From positions 1 through 64,000 of the forward strand of contig JAJDVQ010000009.1 of the NCBI GenBank assembly GCA_022826045.1: 64,000 nucleotides of DNA, written 5' to 3'. This DNA comes from Acidimicrobiia bacterium (GTDB lineage: Bacteria > Actinomycetota > Acidimicrobiia > Acidimicrobiales > Poriferisodalaceae). Positions within the stretch are counted from its first letter, which is position 1. Each line of letters opens with the position of its first letter. A program made the translations under genes and the position numbers. This document shows positions 35,611-43,440 of the stretch, one piece after another. The notes below the pieces were generated by a model. The model ran no database searches and was not told where the DNA came from. It saw only the letters and a list, made by a program, of their open reading frames with translations.

Positions 35611-35792
35611 GTGCCCTTCTGATCTTCGCCTGTTTCTACATCACCCTTCTTGGTCATGAGGCCGTTCCGGGCCAACCAAGAATCGACCCAAACACCGTTT
35701 TCCCACACTTGGGCCGTTTGCGTATCTGTCCGGTAGCGGGTCACCGGTGGATCTGTCAACTGGCGTTGCGCGCGCAAGTGTGCCAAGAGCAT
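35607..35792 (-). CDS. 61-aa ORF coupled to the ATP-grasp gene, candidate RiPP precursor
   Basis: A short hydrophilic ORF whose TGA overlaps the GTG start of the ATP-grasp gene (GTGA). Position directly upstream and coupling are typical of precursor peptides modified by ATP-grasp ligases. The central TRYRTDTQTAQVWENGVWV followed by DSWLARNG resembles actinobacterial ATP-grasp target peptides with a Tyr/Asp/Gln and a Gly-centred turn; the C-terminal tail is rich in Thr, Lys, Asp and Glu (TKKGDVETGEDQKGT), side chains such enzymes join. No leader motif or cleavage site can be proven. ATG 35792 is the only good start. Confidence 0.5.
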   Translation of the reverse strand: MLLAHLRAQRQLTDPPVTRYRTDTQTAQVWENGVWVDSWLARNGLMTKKGDVETGEDQKGT

Positions 35793-35867
35793 GACTGAGT
35801 GCCTTCCGTCACAAGGCGAGACACAGCTCTGGCAGTGCTACCGGCTGGCTCGACTGCATTAATCAAT

Positions 35868-36395
35868 CTAGCCGAGGGCTGGCGTGCCCTCGAAGTTGCC
35901 GGGGTCGTCGGCCGTGGGCAGCATCGGGCGCGCCCGCCAGTCCATGGCCTCCTCGACGCCGTCGATCACCTCGGACCACTCCTCGGCATTCCAGCCCTGG
36001 GCCGAACCGAGCACGCTGGCGTCCTGGGCGAGGTGCACGAGGGCGGGCAGCCGTTCCAGGCCCAGCGATCGAACGAACTCGCGATCGGGATCGAGCAGCA
36101 CGAAATGCTCGTCGGCGAAGCGGCCCAGGAAGCTGCGGGCGCCCTGCGCATCGCTGCACACCACGAACGCGCAGCGCACGTCGGCCTCCTCGTACACCAG
36201 GAACAGCCGCGATGCCGTGGGCAGGATCCAGCCGCTCTGGTGCGTGTAGGGGTCGATGACGACGCCCATGAGGTTGAACACCACCAGCCATTCGGCCAGC
36301 GTGTGGGTGTGGCCGGTGAGCGTCTCGAGCTTGATGTCGGTGGACGGCGCGTCAAGCACGGCAGGCAAACTAGCGCTCCCGGTGGGCGCGGCCAC
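35868..36395 (-). CDS. Thioredoxin-fold (peroxiredoxin-like) protein
   Basis: A 175-aa soluble protein. LETLTGHTHTLAEWLVVFNLMGVVIDPYT and FVVCSDAQGARSFLGRF, then FVLLDPDREFVRSLGLERLPALVHL follow a thioredoxin/AhpC-like fold, with a cis-Pro at LPALV. The usual CxxC or peroxidatic Cys is not in place; the only cysteines are in VRCAFVVCS. So a redox role is doubtful and a binding or structural role is possible. GTG 36395 starts 25 bases after the stop of the upstream eIF2B-like gene; both likely form an operon. Normal high GC marks the end of the island. Confidence 0.65.
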   Translation of the reverse strand: MAAPTGSASLPAVLDAPSTDIKLETLTGHTHTLAEWLVVFNLMGVVIDPYTHQSGWILPTASRLFLVYEEADVRCAFVVCSDAQGARSFLGRFADEHFVLLDPDREFVRSLGLERLPALVHLAQDASVLGSAQGWNAEEWSEVIDGVEEAMDWRARPMLPTADDPGNFEGTPALG

Positions 36396-36420
36396 GGTTC
36401 ATGCGCCGATGTGCCGGTGA

Positions 36421-37212
36421 TCAGATCGGCGGACGCAGCAGCTCGGCGGCCAGGGGGCAGTCGGCCCGCTGCCAGCCGGCAGCCGGCTCGATGCCGCCCG
36501 GACCCACGACATGGCTGAACAGACCAATCGGCACGATCTCCTCGTCGTGTTCCCACGGCTCGTCGGCCACGGAGCCCGCAGCGGCCTCGAAGAGCGGCTG
36601 CGGCAGTGCCCGCCCCTGCCCGACGATGCACCACACCTCCACCCCTGACACATACCCGACCGCCGCAGCGGCATGCGAGCCGCCGGCCGCGATCACCGCC
36701 TCGGGCCCGGCCGCAGCAGCCTCCACCAGGATCACCTCGGCGGTCGAGCACGCAGCCGCCAAGCCGGCGAGCGGCACGTCGGTCACCTCACAGCCCTCGC
36801 CCGCGAGCCGTCGAGCCAGGCCGGCGCCCTCGCCGTAGGCGTCGATGATGCGCAGCTCGATGTCGGCGCGCCGCCCCAGTCCCTCAGCGGCCAGGTCGGG
36901 CCAGCCCAGCAGGCACACCGCGGCACCCTCGGGCAGCGCATCGGCGGCGTGGTCGGCAGTGGCATCGGCGCGCAGCTCGGCCGCGAACTCGCGCGCATCC
37001 CGGTACGGCTGCGACGAGGCGCACACCCGGGCCGCCATCGACCACAGCGCGCCGGCGACCGGGTACTTGTCGAGGATGCGGCGGCACACCGTGACCAGCT
37101 CCAGCGGGTCCGAGGCGAGCGCGCCCAATGCCGATGCAGCCTCGCGCACCAGCACGTCCTGGGACAGGTCGCCCGCACGTGCCACATAGCGCAGGTGCTC
37201 CATCGGGTGCAC
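36421..37212 (-). CDS. eIF2B/MtnA-like protein
   Basis: A 263-aa soluble protein. The C-terminal half VILVEAAAAGPEAVIAAGGSHAAAAVGYVSGVEVWCIVGQGRALP follows the initiation factor 2B alpha/beta/delta-like fold (NAD/sugar-phosphate isomerase-like Rossmann domain), but key MtnA catalytic residues were not identified. Bacterial members of this fold include methylthioribose-1-phosphate and ribose-1,5-bisphosphate isomerases. No methionine salvage genes are near. Start GTG 37212 or ATG 37203. Upstream partner of the thioredoxin-fold gene. Confidence 0.55.
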   Translation of the reverse strand: MHPMEHLRYVARAGDLSQDVLVREAASALGALASDPLELVTVCRRILDKYPVAGALWSMAARVCASSQPYRDAREFAAELRADATADHAADALPEGAAVCLLGWPDLAAEGLGRRADIELRIIDAYGEGAGLARRLAGEGCEVTDVPLAGLAAACSTAEVILVEAAAAGPEAVIAAGGSHAAAAVGYVSGVEVWCIVGQGRALPQPLFEAAAGSVADEPWEHDEEIVPIGLFSHVVGPGGIEPAAGWQRADCPLAAELLRPPI

Positions 37213-37323
37213 GCGCCGAAGCTATCCCGTGCCCGATCGTGTCTTCCCGCGTCGAGCCGTTTCGTCGGCGCTTCCGCGCACAGGATGAATCCGACGTCGC
37301 TAGCGCCGGCTCGTCAGAGTGCT

Positions 37324-38922
37324 TCAGGTGCTCTGGGTCTGCAGCCGGCGCGCGATCACCTTGAGGCACAGCGTCTCGTCGGCGCCTTCGAAGATCGACA
37401 GCACCCGGGCGTCCACGAACAGCCGGCTCACCGTGTATTCCTCGGCGAAGCCGAACCCGCCGTGGAGCTGTTGCGCCTCGCGCGTCACCCACTCGGCGGC
37501 CTTGCACACATACGCCTTGATCATCGACGCCTCGAGCGCACCGCCGCCCCGAGCCATCATGCGGGCCACCTCGTAGCTGTACTGGCGGGCCGCGGCGATG
37601 ATCGCCGCCATGCGGCCCAGCTTCGCCTGCGTCAGCTGGTACTCGGCGATCGGCTGGCCGAACACCTTGCGCTCGTCGGCATAGGTGCGGGCCTCGTCGT
37701 AGGCCGCCTGCATGACGCCCACCGCCCGGGCCGCCGTCTGCAGCCGCCCGTTCTCGAAACCGGCCATCTGCAGGTAGAAGCCCTGCCCGATCCCGTCGTC
37801 GCCTCCGATGAGGTTCTCCGCGGGCACGAACCAGTCGTCGAAGGCGATCTCGAAGCTGTGCATGCCCCGGTAGCCCAGCGTGGCGATGGCCCGCCCCTCG
37901 ATGGTGCCGCCCCGCTCGTCGGTGAACTGGAAGTCGTGGCCTTCCGACTGGGGCTTCGGCACGATGAACAGGCTGAGGCCGCGGTGGGCCTTGCGCCGGT
38001 CGGGATCGGTGCGGGCCAGCAGCATCAGCACGTCGGCCCGGCCGGCGAAGGTGCACCAGGTCTTGGTGCCCGAGATCAGCCAGCCGCCCTCGGCGGGCGA
38101 CGCCGACACGACCAGGTTGGCCACGTCGCTGCCGTAGTCGGGCTCGGTGACGGCAACGGCCACCATGGTCTCGCCGGTGGCGATTTGGGGGAACCAGTGC
38201 TTCTTCTGCTCCTCGGTGCCGCCCCGCTCCAGCGCCCGGGTGAGGATCTCGGGCCGGGTGATGAGCGAGCCGCCCGCGCCCAGCGATGCCCGCGACAGCT
38301 CCTCTGTGGCGATGACCATGCCGAGGTAGTCGCTCTCGGAGCCCGAGGCGAATCCGCCGTATTCCTCGGGCACCGACAGGCCGAAGCAGCCCAGCTCAGC
38401 CAGCCCGCCGATGATGTCTTCGGGGATGTCGGTATCGCCCCGGTGGATGTGCTCGGCGGCGGGGGCGATCTTGTCCTCGCCGAAACGGCGGAAGGTCTCC
38501 GCCACGAGCTCGAAGTCCTCGTCGAGGTGGCTGGGTGCGTCGAGGCCGGCCAGCGTGGCGACGTAGGCGGGGTTGCGGTAGGCGGCCACGAAGTCGCGGG
38601 CGCCGTCGAGGGCGCCGGGCTCGAGGCCCCACTGGGCCTCGCGGGCGAACAGCCGGGCGTGGAACTCGCCGAGGGCGTCGGCGATGAACCCGCAGGCGAG
38701 ACGGGCCTCGGCGTCGCCCAGCGCCCCCCACGCGACCAGCGAGTCGCAGATGCGCAGCGCCGAGGCGGTGTGCGCCAAGTCGTACAGGAAGCACTGGTGG
38801 TCGTCGCCCATGCCGACCGCATGACTGCACGCACGGCTCAACGCGGCGTTGCCCACGGCCAACGCATCGGCCGCCGCCTGCATATCCGGCTCGGTCACAG
38901 CAAGGCCAGCGTCGGCAGTCAT
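37324..38922 (-). CDS. Acyl-CoA dehydrogenase with N-terminal extension
   Basis: A 532-aa FAD enzyme. The first ~130 residues are an Ala-rich helical extension (AcdA-like) before the normal fold. The ACAD core shows GCFGLSVPEEYGG, VAVTEPDYGSDVANL for FAD/substrate binding, ISGTKTWCTFAGRADVLMLLART, GYRGMHSFEIAFDDWFVPAENLIG, ERKVFGQPIAEYQLTQAKL and QLHGGFGFAEEYTVSRLFVDARVLSIFEGADE. It would introduce an alpha,beta double bond in an acyl-CoA. Divergent from the MaoC dehydratase gene, which could hydrate such a product; this pairing suggests one pathway. Confidence 0.9.
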   Translation of the reverse strand: MTADAGLAVTEPDMQAAADALAVGNAALSRACSHAVGMGDDHQCFLYDLAHTASALRICDSLVAWGALGDAEARLACGFIADALGEFHARLFAREAQWGLEPGALDGARDFVAAYRNPAYVATLAGLDAPSHLDEDFELVAETFRRFGEDKIAPAAEHIHRGDTDIPEDIIGGLAELGCFGLSVPEEYGGFASGSESDYLGMVIATEELSRASLGAGGSLITRPEILTRALERGGTEEQKKHWFPQIATGETMVAVAVTEPDYGSDVANLVVSASPAEGGWLISGTKTWCTFAGRADVLMLLARTDPDRRKAHRGLSLFIVPKPQSEGHDFQFTDERGGTIEGRAIATLGYRGMHSFEIAFDDWFVPAENLIGGDDGIGQGFYLQMAGFENGRLQTAARAVGVMQAAYDEARTYADERKVFGQPIAEYQLTQAKLGRMAAIIAAARQYSYEVARMMARGGGALEASMIKAYVCKAAEWVTREAQQLHGGFGFAEEYTVSRLFVDARVLSIFEGADETLCLKVIARRLQTQST

Positions 38923-39082
38923 TTCGTCCCCGTCGTCGTCACAGCCGCACAGGCTAAAGCCCGCTCCTGCGCGCGGCCCGGGCAGTGGCGGTGCTGGATC
39001 CGGTCAGCGAGGATGCTGCGCCGTACGATGACTCGGTCCACGCTTCAGCACCACTGCTCCTGACCATCGCAGGGAGGTTCCT

Positions 39083-39604
39083 GTGACCGTCTATGACCGC
39101 CCGTTCGGGCGCTACTTCGAGGATTTCGAGATCGGCGACGTGTACCGGCACTGGCCGGGCAAGACCATCACCGAGGCCGACGATCACCTGTTCTGCATGA
39201 TCACGATGAACCACCACCCGCTGCACACCAACGAGTGGTTCGCCCAGCACGAGACCGTGCACGGCAAGAACGTGGTGGTGGGCAATCTCGTGTATTCGCT
39301 GGTGCTGGGCATGAGCGTGCCCGACGTGAGCGGCGCGGCCATTGCCAACCTCGAAGTCGAGACGCTGACCCACTCGCGCCCGACGTTTCACGGCGACACG
39401 ATCTACGCGGTCACCAAGGTGCTCGACAAGCGTGAGTCTGGCTCGCGGCCCGACCGGGGCGTGGTGACCGTGGAGACCCGGGCGTTCAACCAGCGCTCCG
39501 AAGAGGTGTGCTACTTCCGCCGCAAGGTCATGATCTGGAAGCGGGATGCTGCGCCCGAGCGCCGCTTCCCTTTCAGCGACGAGGCAGCCGTCAGCGAGGG
39601 CTGA
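39083..39604 (+). CDS. MaoC family dehydratase
   Basis: A 173-aa hot-dog fold protein. FGRYFEDFEIGDVYRHWPGKTITEADDHLFCMITMNHHPLHTNE contains the R-hydratase-like Asp/His region, and NLVYSLVLGMSV with ANLEVETLTHSRPTFHGDTIYAVTKV the rest of the fold. Similar to mesaconyl-CoA hydratase/MaoC proteins of Actinomycetota. AGGGAGG precedes the GTG start. It is divergent from the acyl-CoA dehydrogenase gene. Note that CoA-ester lyases of the malyl/citramalyl type lie at 52-54 kb, which could act in the same C4/C5 acyl-CoA pathway (inference). Confidence 0.88.
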   Translation: MTVYDRPFGRYFEDFEIGDVYRHWPGKTITEADDHLFCMITMNHHPLHTNEWFAQHETVHGKNVVVGNLVYSLVLGMSVPDVSGAAIANLEVETLTHSRPTFHGDTIYAVTKVLDKRESGSRPDRGVVTVETRAFNQRSEEVCYFRRKVMIWKRDAAPERRFPFSDEAAVSEG

Positions 39605-39639
39605 TCGCTTGCGCCAGCGACTGCGCCTGGCGATTGCGG

Positions 39640-40596
39640 ATGAGCGTGCCCACTGCCGAGCCGGATTCGCATGGAGCGCTGCTTGCGCGACTTGATGAAC
39701 GTGACGGGCTCCATGCGCGCCTGAGCCAGTGGTGGGAGGCCGAGCGGCGAGATCTGCCGTGGCGGCGTACCCGAGACCCGTGGCTGGTGCTGGTTTCGGA
39801 GGTCATGCTGCAGCAGACCCAGGTGGATCGGGTGCTGCCGTACTTCGAGTCGTTTGCCGAGCGCTGGCCTACGCCAGAGCAGTGCGCGGCAGCGGAGCTG
39901 GCCGACGTGCTGGCTGTGTGGCAGGGACTGGGTTATCCCCGGCGCGCTCGCAATCTCTGGCGGACGGCGACAATCATCAGCGAGCGCCACGGCGGCCGGG
40001 TGCCCGCCGATCTCGAGGGCCTGCTGGCGCTGCCGGGCGTGGGGCCGTACACCGCTCGGGCAGTCCAGGCGTTCGCCTTCGGCATCGACACAGGCGTGGT
40101 GGATACCAACGTGGGCTGCATCCTGGCCCGCTGGACAGGTCGCCGGCTGGCTCCGGCAGAAGCCCAGCGGATTGCGGACGAACTGGTACCCGCGGGGGAG
40201 AGCTGGGCATGGAACCAGGCGATGATGGACCTCGGCGCCCAGGTCTGCACCAAGCGAGACCCAAGCTGCGGCCAGTGCCCGGCTCAGCAGTGGTGTGCGT
40301 GGGCGGGCGAGGTCCTGGGTTCGAAGCCTTCGGGCCAGCCAGATCCGGCCGACCGCACCGCCGGGGTCAGTGCGCGGCAGGCGCCGTTCGAAGGCAGCGA
40401 CCGCCAGGCCCGTGGCCGCCTGCTCGCAGCACTGTCAGATGGCCAGCTTCCGACGGAACAGGCTGTCGCAGTGATGAGGCTCGAACATGACGCATCCCGC
40501 GCTCAACGGCTTGTCGCCGAGTTGACCGCCGAGGGCCTGATCAGTGCAGCGGGCGACCATCTTTGCTTGGGCGCAGCGCGTCAGCGAGCGGGCTGA
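39640..40596 (+). CDS. mutY: A/G-specific adenine glycosylase (MutY-like)
   Basis: A 318-aa DNA repair protein removing adenine opposite 8-oxoguanine. EVMLQQTQVDRVLPYFESFAERWPT holds the catalytic Glu, LLALPGVGPYTARAVQAFAFG the helix-hairpin-helix and VVDTNV the catalytic Asp. The 4Fe-4S site C-x6-C-x2-C-x5-C is complete (CTKRDPSCGQCPAQQWC). The usual C-terminal NUDIX-like 8-oxoG domain is missing; instead there is a short helix-turn-helix-like tail, as in several actinobacterial MutY. ATG 39640 is chosen; upstream in-frame codons overlap the MaoC gene. Confidence 0.85.
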   Translation: MSVPTAEPDSHGALLARLDERDGLHARLSQWWEAERRDLPWRRTRDPWLVLVSEVMLQQTQVDRVLPYFESFAERWPTPEQCAAAELADVLAVWQGLGYPRRARNLWRTATIISERHGGRVPADLEGLLALPGVGPYTARAVQAFAFGIDTGVVDTNVGCILARWTGRRLAPAEAQRIADELVPAGESWAWNQAMMDLGAQVCTKRDPSCGQCPAQQWCAWAGEVLGSKPSGQPDPADRTAGVSARQAPFEGSDRQARGRLLAALSDGQLPTEQAVAVMRLEHDASRAQRLVAELTAEGLISAAGDHLCLGAARQRAG

Positions 40597-40705
40597 CGGA
40601 TAATCGTCTCGGAGCCAGCAGTGAACTCTGAGAAGCGGGTACGGCTGGGAGCGCCGACTGGAAGCCCCTGCTGCCTCGCAGCGAATTCAGTTGTCCCGGT
40701 CGGCG

Positions 40706-41224
40706 CTAAGCAGCCACGAGCTGTTCGATCAGCTCGTCGAAGGCCTTGTCGGCGATGGCGACCATCTCGTCGTCGGTGCGGTCCTGGATGGGATGCTCCA
40801 CCCACACGGCCGCCGGGTCGAAGCCGAGCGCCTTGCCCTGCACCTCGGCCCCGTCGACGAACTGGACGGTGGCGACGAACACCGACGGGATGCCGCGGCG
40901 TTCCAGATCAGCGATGTCGTGCACACTGCACGACGTGCAGCTGCCTCAATCGGCTAGCGCTTCGATCACCACGTCGCACTTGGTGGCGATCTCGTGGCGC
41001 AGGTCGACTGGGGCCGGCTTGGTGAACGTGGGCTTGGAGTAGCGCTCGACGCGCAGGCCCCGCTCGGTCAGCCGTTCCTCGAGCCGGTTCAGGAAGCGGT
41101 CGCCGCGGGGCTTGCTGATGTCCAGCAGGCCCACGGTGAGGCCGTCCAGCGAATCGGGCCGGGTGACCCGTTCACGATGGGCGGGTGCCGCTTCGTTCGT
41201 CGGGTCCAAGACGACAGTGCTCAT
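40706..41224 (-). CDS. UGSC family selenoprotein (Sec93)
   Basis: Two pieces in one frame, separated only by TGA at 40946-40948, make a 172-aa protein of the UGSC family. The first piece ends DVVIEALAD and the second begins GSCTSCSVHDIADLERRGIPSV, so decoding TGA as selenocysteine yields the family's name-giving U-G-S-C motif, followed by a second TSC. Homologues have Cys or Sec at this place. The fold looks like an alpha/beta protein (TVGLLDISKPRGDRFLNRLEERL). Role of the family is unknown; a thiol/selenol redox function is likely. ATG 41224. The gene follows a thioredoxin-fusion gene on the same strand with 118 bases between. Without Sec insertion the product is a 92-aa stump. Confidence 0.9.
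40916..40934 (-). promoter_or_regulatory. SECIS hairpin of the UGSC gene
   Basis: On the transcript, GTCGTGC and GCACGAC form a perfect 7-bp stem with loop AGTGT. The loop begins 19 nt after the UGA and has G then U at positions two and three. This is the size and distance of proven bacterial SECIS elements and is very close to the hairpin of the GrdB-like gene (loop CGTGA, 18 nt after UGA). Confidence 0.75.
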
Positions 41225-41288
41225 GTGGTCCCCCCTGTGTTGGATCCGGTGGGCACGTCCTGATCGACTGTAGCCGCCCCGGGGCTTA

Positions 41289-41319
41289 AGCGGCCCGTGA
41301 GCGGAGCGAACAAGAGCGG
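41289..41319 (+). repeat. Partial copy of the dispersed 64-bp repeat
   Basis: 31 bp matching 54879-54909 with one mismatch (core CGGCCCGTGAGCG, then GAACAAGAGCGG). It sits in the gap between the thioredoxin-fusion gene and the UGSC gene. The other half of the repeat is absent here. Confidence 0.75.
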
Positions 41320-41342
41320 CAAGCGAGGACGAGATGATCCTG

Positions 41343-42854
41343 CTAGCGCCAAGGGTCGATCTCGACGCAGACGGGCTGAGCGCCGACCTCGCCGTTCACC
41401 CAGCCGCCGATGACCGCCGAGAACAGCCCTGCGCCGCCGCCGCAGTGCACCAGGTGCAGGCCTCCCTCACGGAATTTCGGCAGGTCGGCTTCAGCTAGGA
41501 ACTCGGGGACCCCTTCGGCGATGCCGCCAGCGCCGCGCGCCAGCTCCGAGCCGGGGCGAGTCGTCAGCTCGTTGATGCGCTCGGCGGTCTGATCGCGGGT
41601 CCAGCCGCTGTCGATGAAGACACGGGAATGATCGGGCGCCACCGCCAAGATCGCGTCGAAGCCCAGCACCAGCTTCGGATGGTGGATCGCATTCAGCGCC
41701 GCCGCCATGGTGCGGGCCAGCGACTCGGGATCGCGAGAGAGCTGGTCGACCACCGAGCGAGGCGCCTCGCCAGGGAAGGCGGTCACAGTGTTGGTGCCGG
41801 ACTCGAAGCCGAAGTCAGTGCACAGCGGATCCCAGCTGGCGCCATCTGATCCTTCAGCGCCGTCGTCGGCAGCGCCTTCGATCTCAGCGAAGCAGAAGCC
41901 CACCTTGCCGGGCTGGCCGAGCGCCGCTCGGTCCACCTCGCCAGGCCGCCCCCCGCCCACATTGCGAACGATGAGCTGCACCGCCCGCCCGATCGTGCTG
42001 TTGGCCCGGTTGCCCTGGCCGAACACGTTGATCCCGTTGTTCATGCCGATCTGGCGGGCGATCGGCCCGTTCACGATGAACACCGGCCCGACCGGCATCG
42101 TGGTGGCCAGCATCCCGTGCATGTTGAAGGTGTCATTGCACACGGCGGTCAGCGCAGCCAGCACCACTGGGAAGTACTCGAGCCGGCAGCCGGCCATGAC
42201 GGCGTTCACCGCGGCCTTCTCGACGGTGCAGTCAGCGAGATCGGGAGCGACGTTGGCCACTATCTCGTCGGGGGCACGCGACGTTCCTGCCAGCATCGCG
42301 GCCACGCGCTCAGCTGTGGGTGGAACCAGCGGCAAACCGTCCGACCAGCCCCGGTCGAACATCGCCTCGTGGGCGTCTTCCTGACTGCCGAGTTCGACGC
42401 GACGAGCGCTCAGGCCCGAGCTGCCGAAGCGAGCCTCCAAGGCGTCGACGTGAGCCGGATCGACCGAGAGCGAACCGCAGCCGGGCCGGTGCTCGGGCAG
42501 GCTGGCGCCCAAGCTGTCGAGTCCGGTGAACGATTCCCATTCGGGTCGCGACCACCCCACGATGCGGCCGGCCTCGCCGCCGTCAGCGAACCTCATCAGC
42601 GTCGGCACCGTCTCGATGTCGTGATGCCACGAGAAGCCAAGGTCGTCGTCGTGCAACCGGGCTGAGACCGCCTCGGGGAAGGCGGGGTCATCCTGGGTGA
42701 ACACGGTCAGCGAGCCCCGGGCCTCGATGTCCGCCAGCACCGGCTCGATCAGCTCGCATGTCGGACAGTCCCGTTTCACCACGGCCACCAAGCCGTTCCG
42801 CGGCACGCTCGCCGCCGCGTCGTCGGCCGTGTTCCCGTCAGCGCTCGAAGCCAT
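41343..42854 (-). CDS. Thioredoxin-fold fusion protein, partner of the UGSC selenoprotein
   Basis: A 503-aa soluble protein. The first ~110 residues look like a thioredoxin fold with CPTC at residues 30-33 (VVKRDCPTCELIEPVLADI) and VPTLMRF as the cis-Pro loop. The larger C-terminal part begins FDRGWSDGLPLVPPTAERVAAML and includes EKAAVNAVMAGCRLEYFPVVLAAL, FNMHGMLATTMPVGPVFIVNGPIA and GWTRDQTAERINEL. It is a conserved but uncharacterised domain. It is the first gene of a probable operon with the UGSC selenoprotein, so CPTC may exchange electrons with the U-G-S-C site (inference). The dispersed repeat lies between them. Confidence 0.75.
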   Translation of the reverse strand: MASSADGNTADDAAASVPRNGLVAVVKRDCPTCELIEPVLADIEARGSLTVFTQDDPAFPEAVSARLHDDDLGFSWHHDIETVPTLMRFADGGEAGRIVGWSRPEWESFTGLDSLGASLPEHRPGCGSLSVDPAHVDALEARFGSSGLSARRVELGSQEDAHEAMFDRGWSDGLPLVPPTAERVAAMLAGTSRAPDEIVANVAPDLADCTVEKAAVNAVMAGCRLEYFPVVLAALTAVCNDTFNMHGMLATTMPVGPVFIVNGPIARQIGMNNGINVFGQGNRANSTIGRAVQLIVRNVGGGRPGEVDRAALGQPGKVGFCFAEIEGAADDGAEGSDGASWDPLCTDFGFESGTNTVTAFPGEAPRSVVDQLSRDPESLARTMAAALNAIHHPKLVLGFDAILAVAPDHSRVFIDSGWTRDQTAERINELTTRPGSELARGAGGIAEGVPEFLAEADLPKFREGGLHLVHCGGGAGLFSAVIGGWVNGEVGAQPVCVEIDPWR

Positions 42855-42921
42855 GGCCGGAGGCTATATGTGGCTCGCCGGGGGCGGCCCGGGCGAGGTT
42901 CGGCTGTCTAGGGTTGGCGCC

Positions 42922-43416
42922 GTGACTGACTCGAGCGACCAGCCCTCCATCGACAGCCGGCTTTTTCGGGATGTGCTGGGGCACTTCCCGACGGGCGTCA
43001 CCGCCGTCACCGCCGTGAACGACGGCCGGCCGGTCGGCATGGCCATCGGCTCGTTCACCTCGGTGTCGCTCGACCCGCCGCTTGTGGCGTTCCTGCCCAC
43101 CAAGGACTCGTCGACGTGGAGCGACATCCGTGCTGCGGGCAGCTTCTGCGTGAACATCATGGCCCAGGACCAGATGGCCACTTGCGGGGTGATGGCCAGC
43201 AAGGCCGACGACAAGTTCGCCGATGTGGAGTGGCGGCCGGGGCCTACCGGCGCCCCGATCATCGAGGGCTCGATTGGCTACATTGACTGCACGATCGAAG
43301 CCGTGCATGACGGCGGCGATCACGACATCGTCGTGGGGCGGGTGGTCGAGCTCGAGGTGCTCGACGCGAAGGATCCGCTGCTGTTCTGGAAGGGTGGCTA
43401 CGGCACCTTTGCGTGA
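42922..43416 (+). CDS. Flavin reductase family protein
   Basis: A 164-aa split-barrel FMN-binding protein. LFRDVLGHFPTGVTAVTAVNDGRPVGMAIGSFTSVSLDPPLVAFLPTKDSSTW is the family opening with the Ser-rich flavin-binding region, and GSFCVNIMAQDQ follows. It would supply reduced flavin to a monooxygenase or act itself on a small substrate. GTG 42922 is the start before MTDSS-like residues. Divergent from the thioredoxin-fusion gene; the MauE-like gene follows 24 bases later, so these two are likely an operon. Confidence 0.88.
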   Translation: MTDSSDQPSIDSRLFRDVLGHFPTGVTAVTAVNDGRPVGMAIGSFTSVSLDPPLVAFLPTKDSSTWSDIRAAGSFCVNIMAQDQMATCGVMASKADDKFADVEWRPGPTGAPIIEGSIGYIDCTIEAVHDGGDHDIVVGRVVELEVLDAKDPLLFWKGGYGTFA

Positions 43417-43440
43417 CGGCCGGCTGATGGACGGGCAGCG

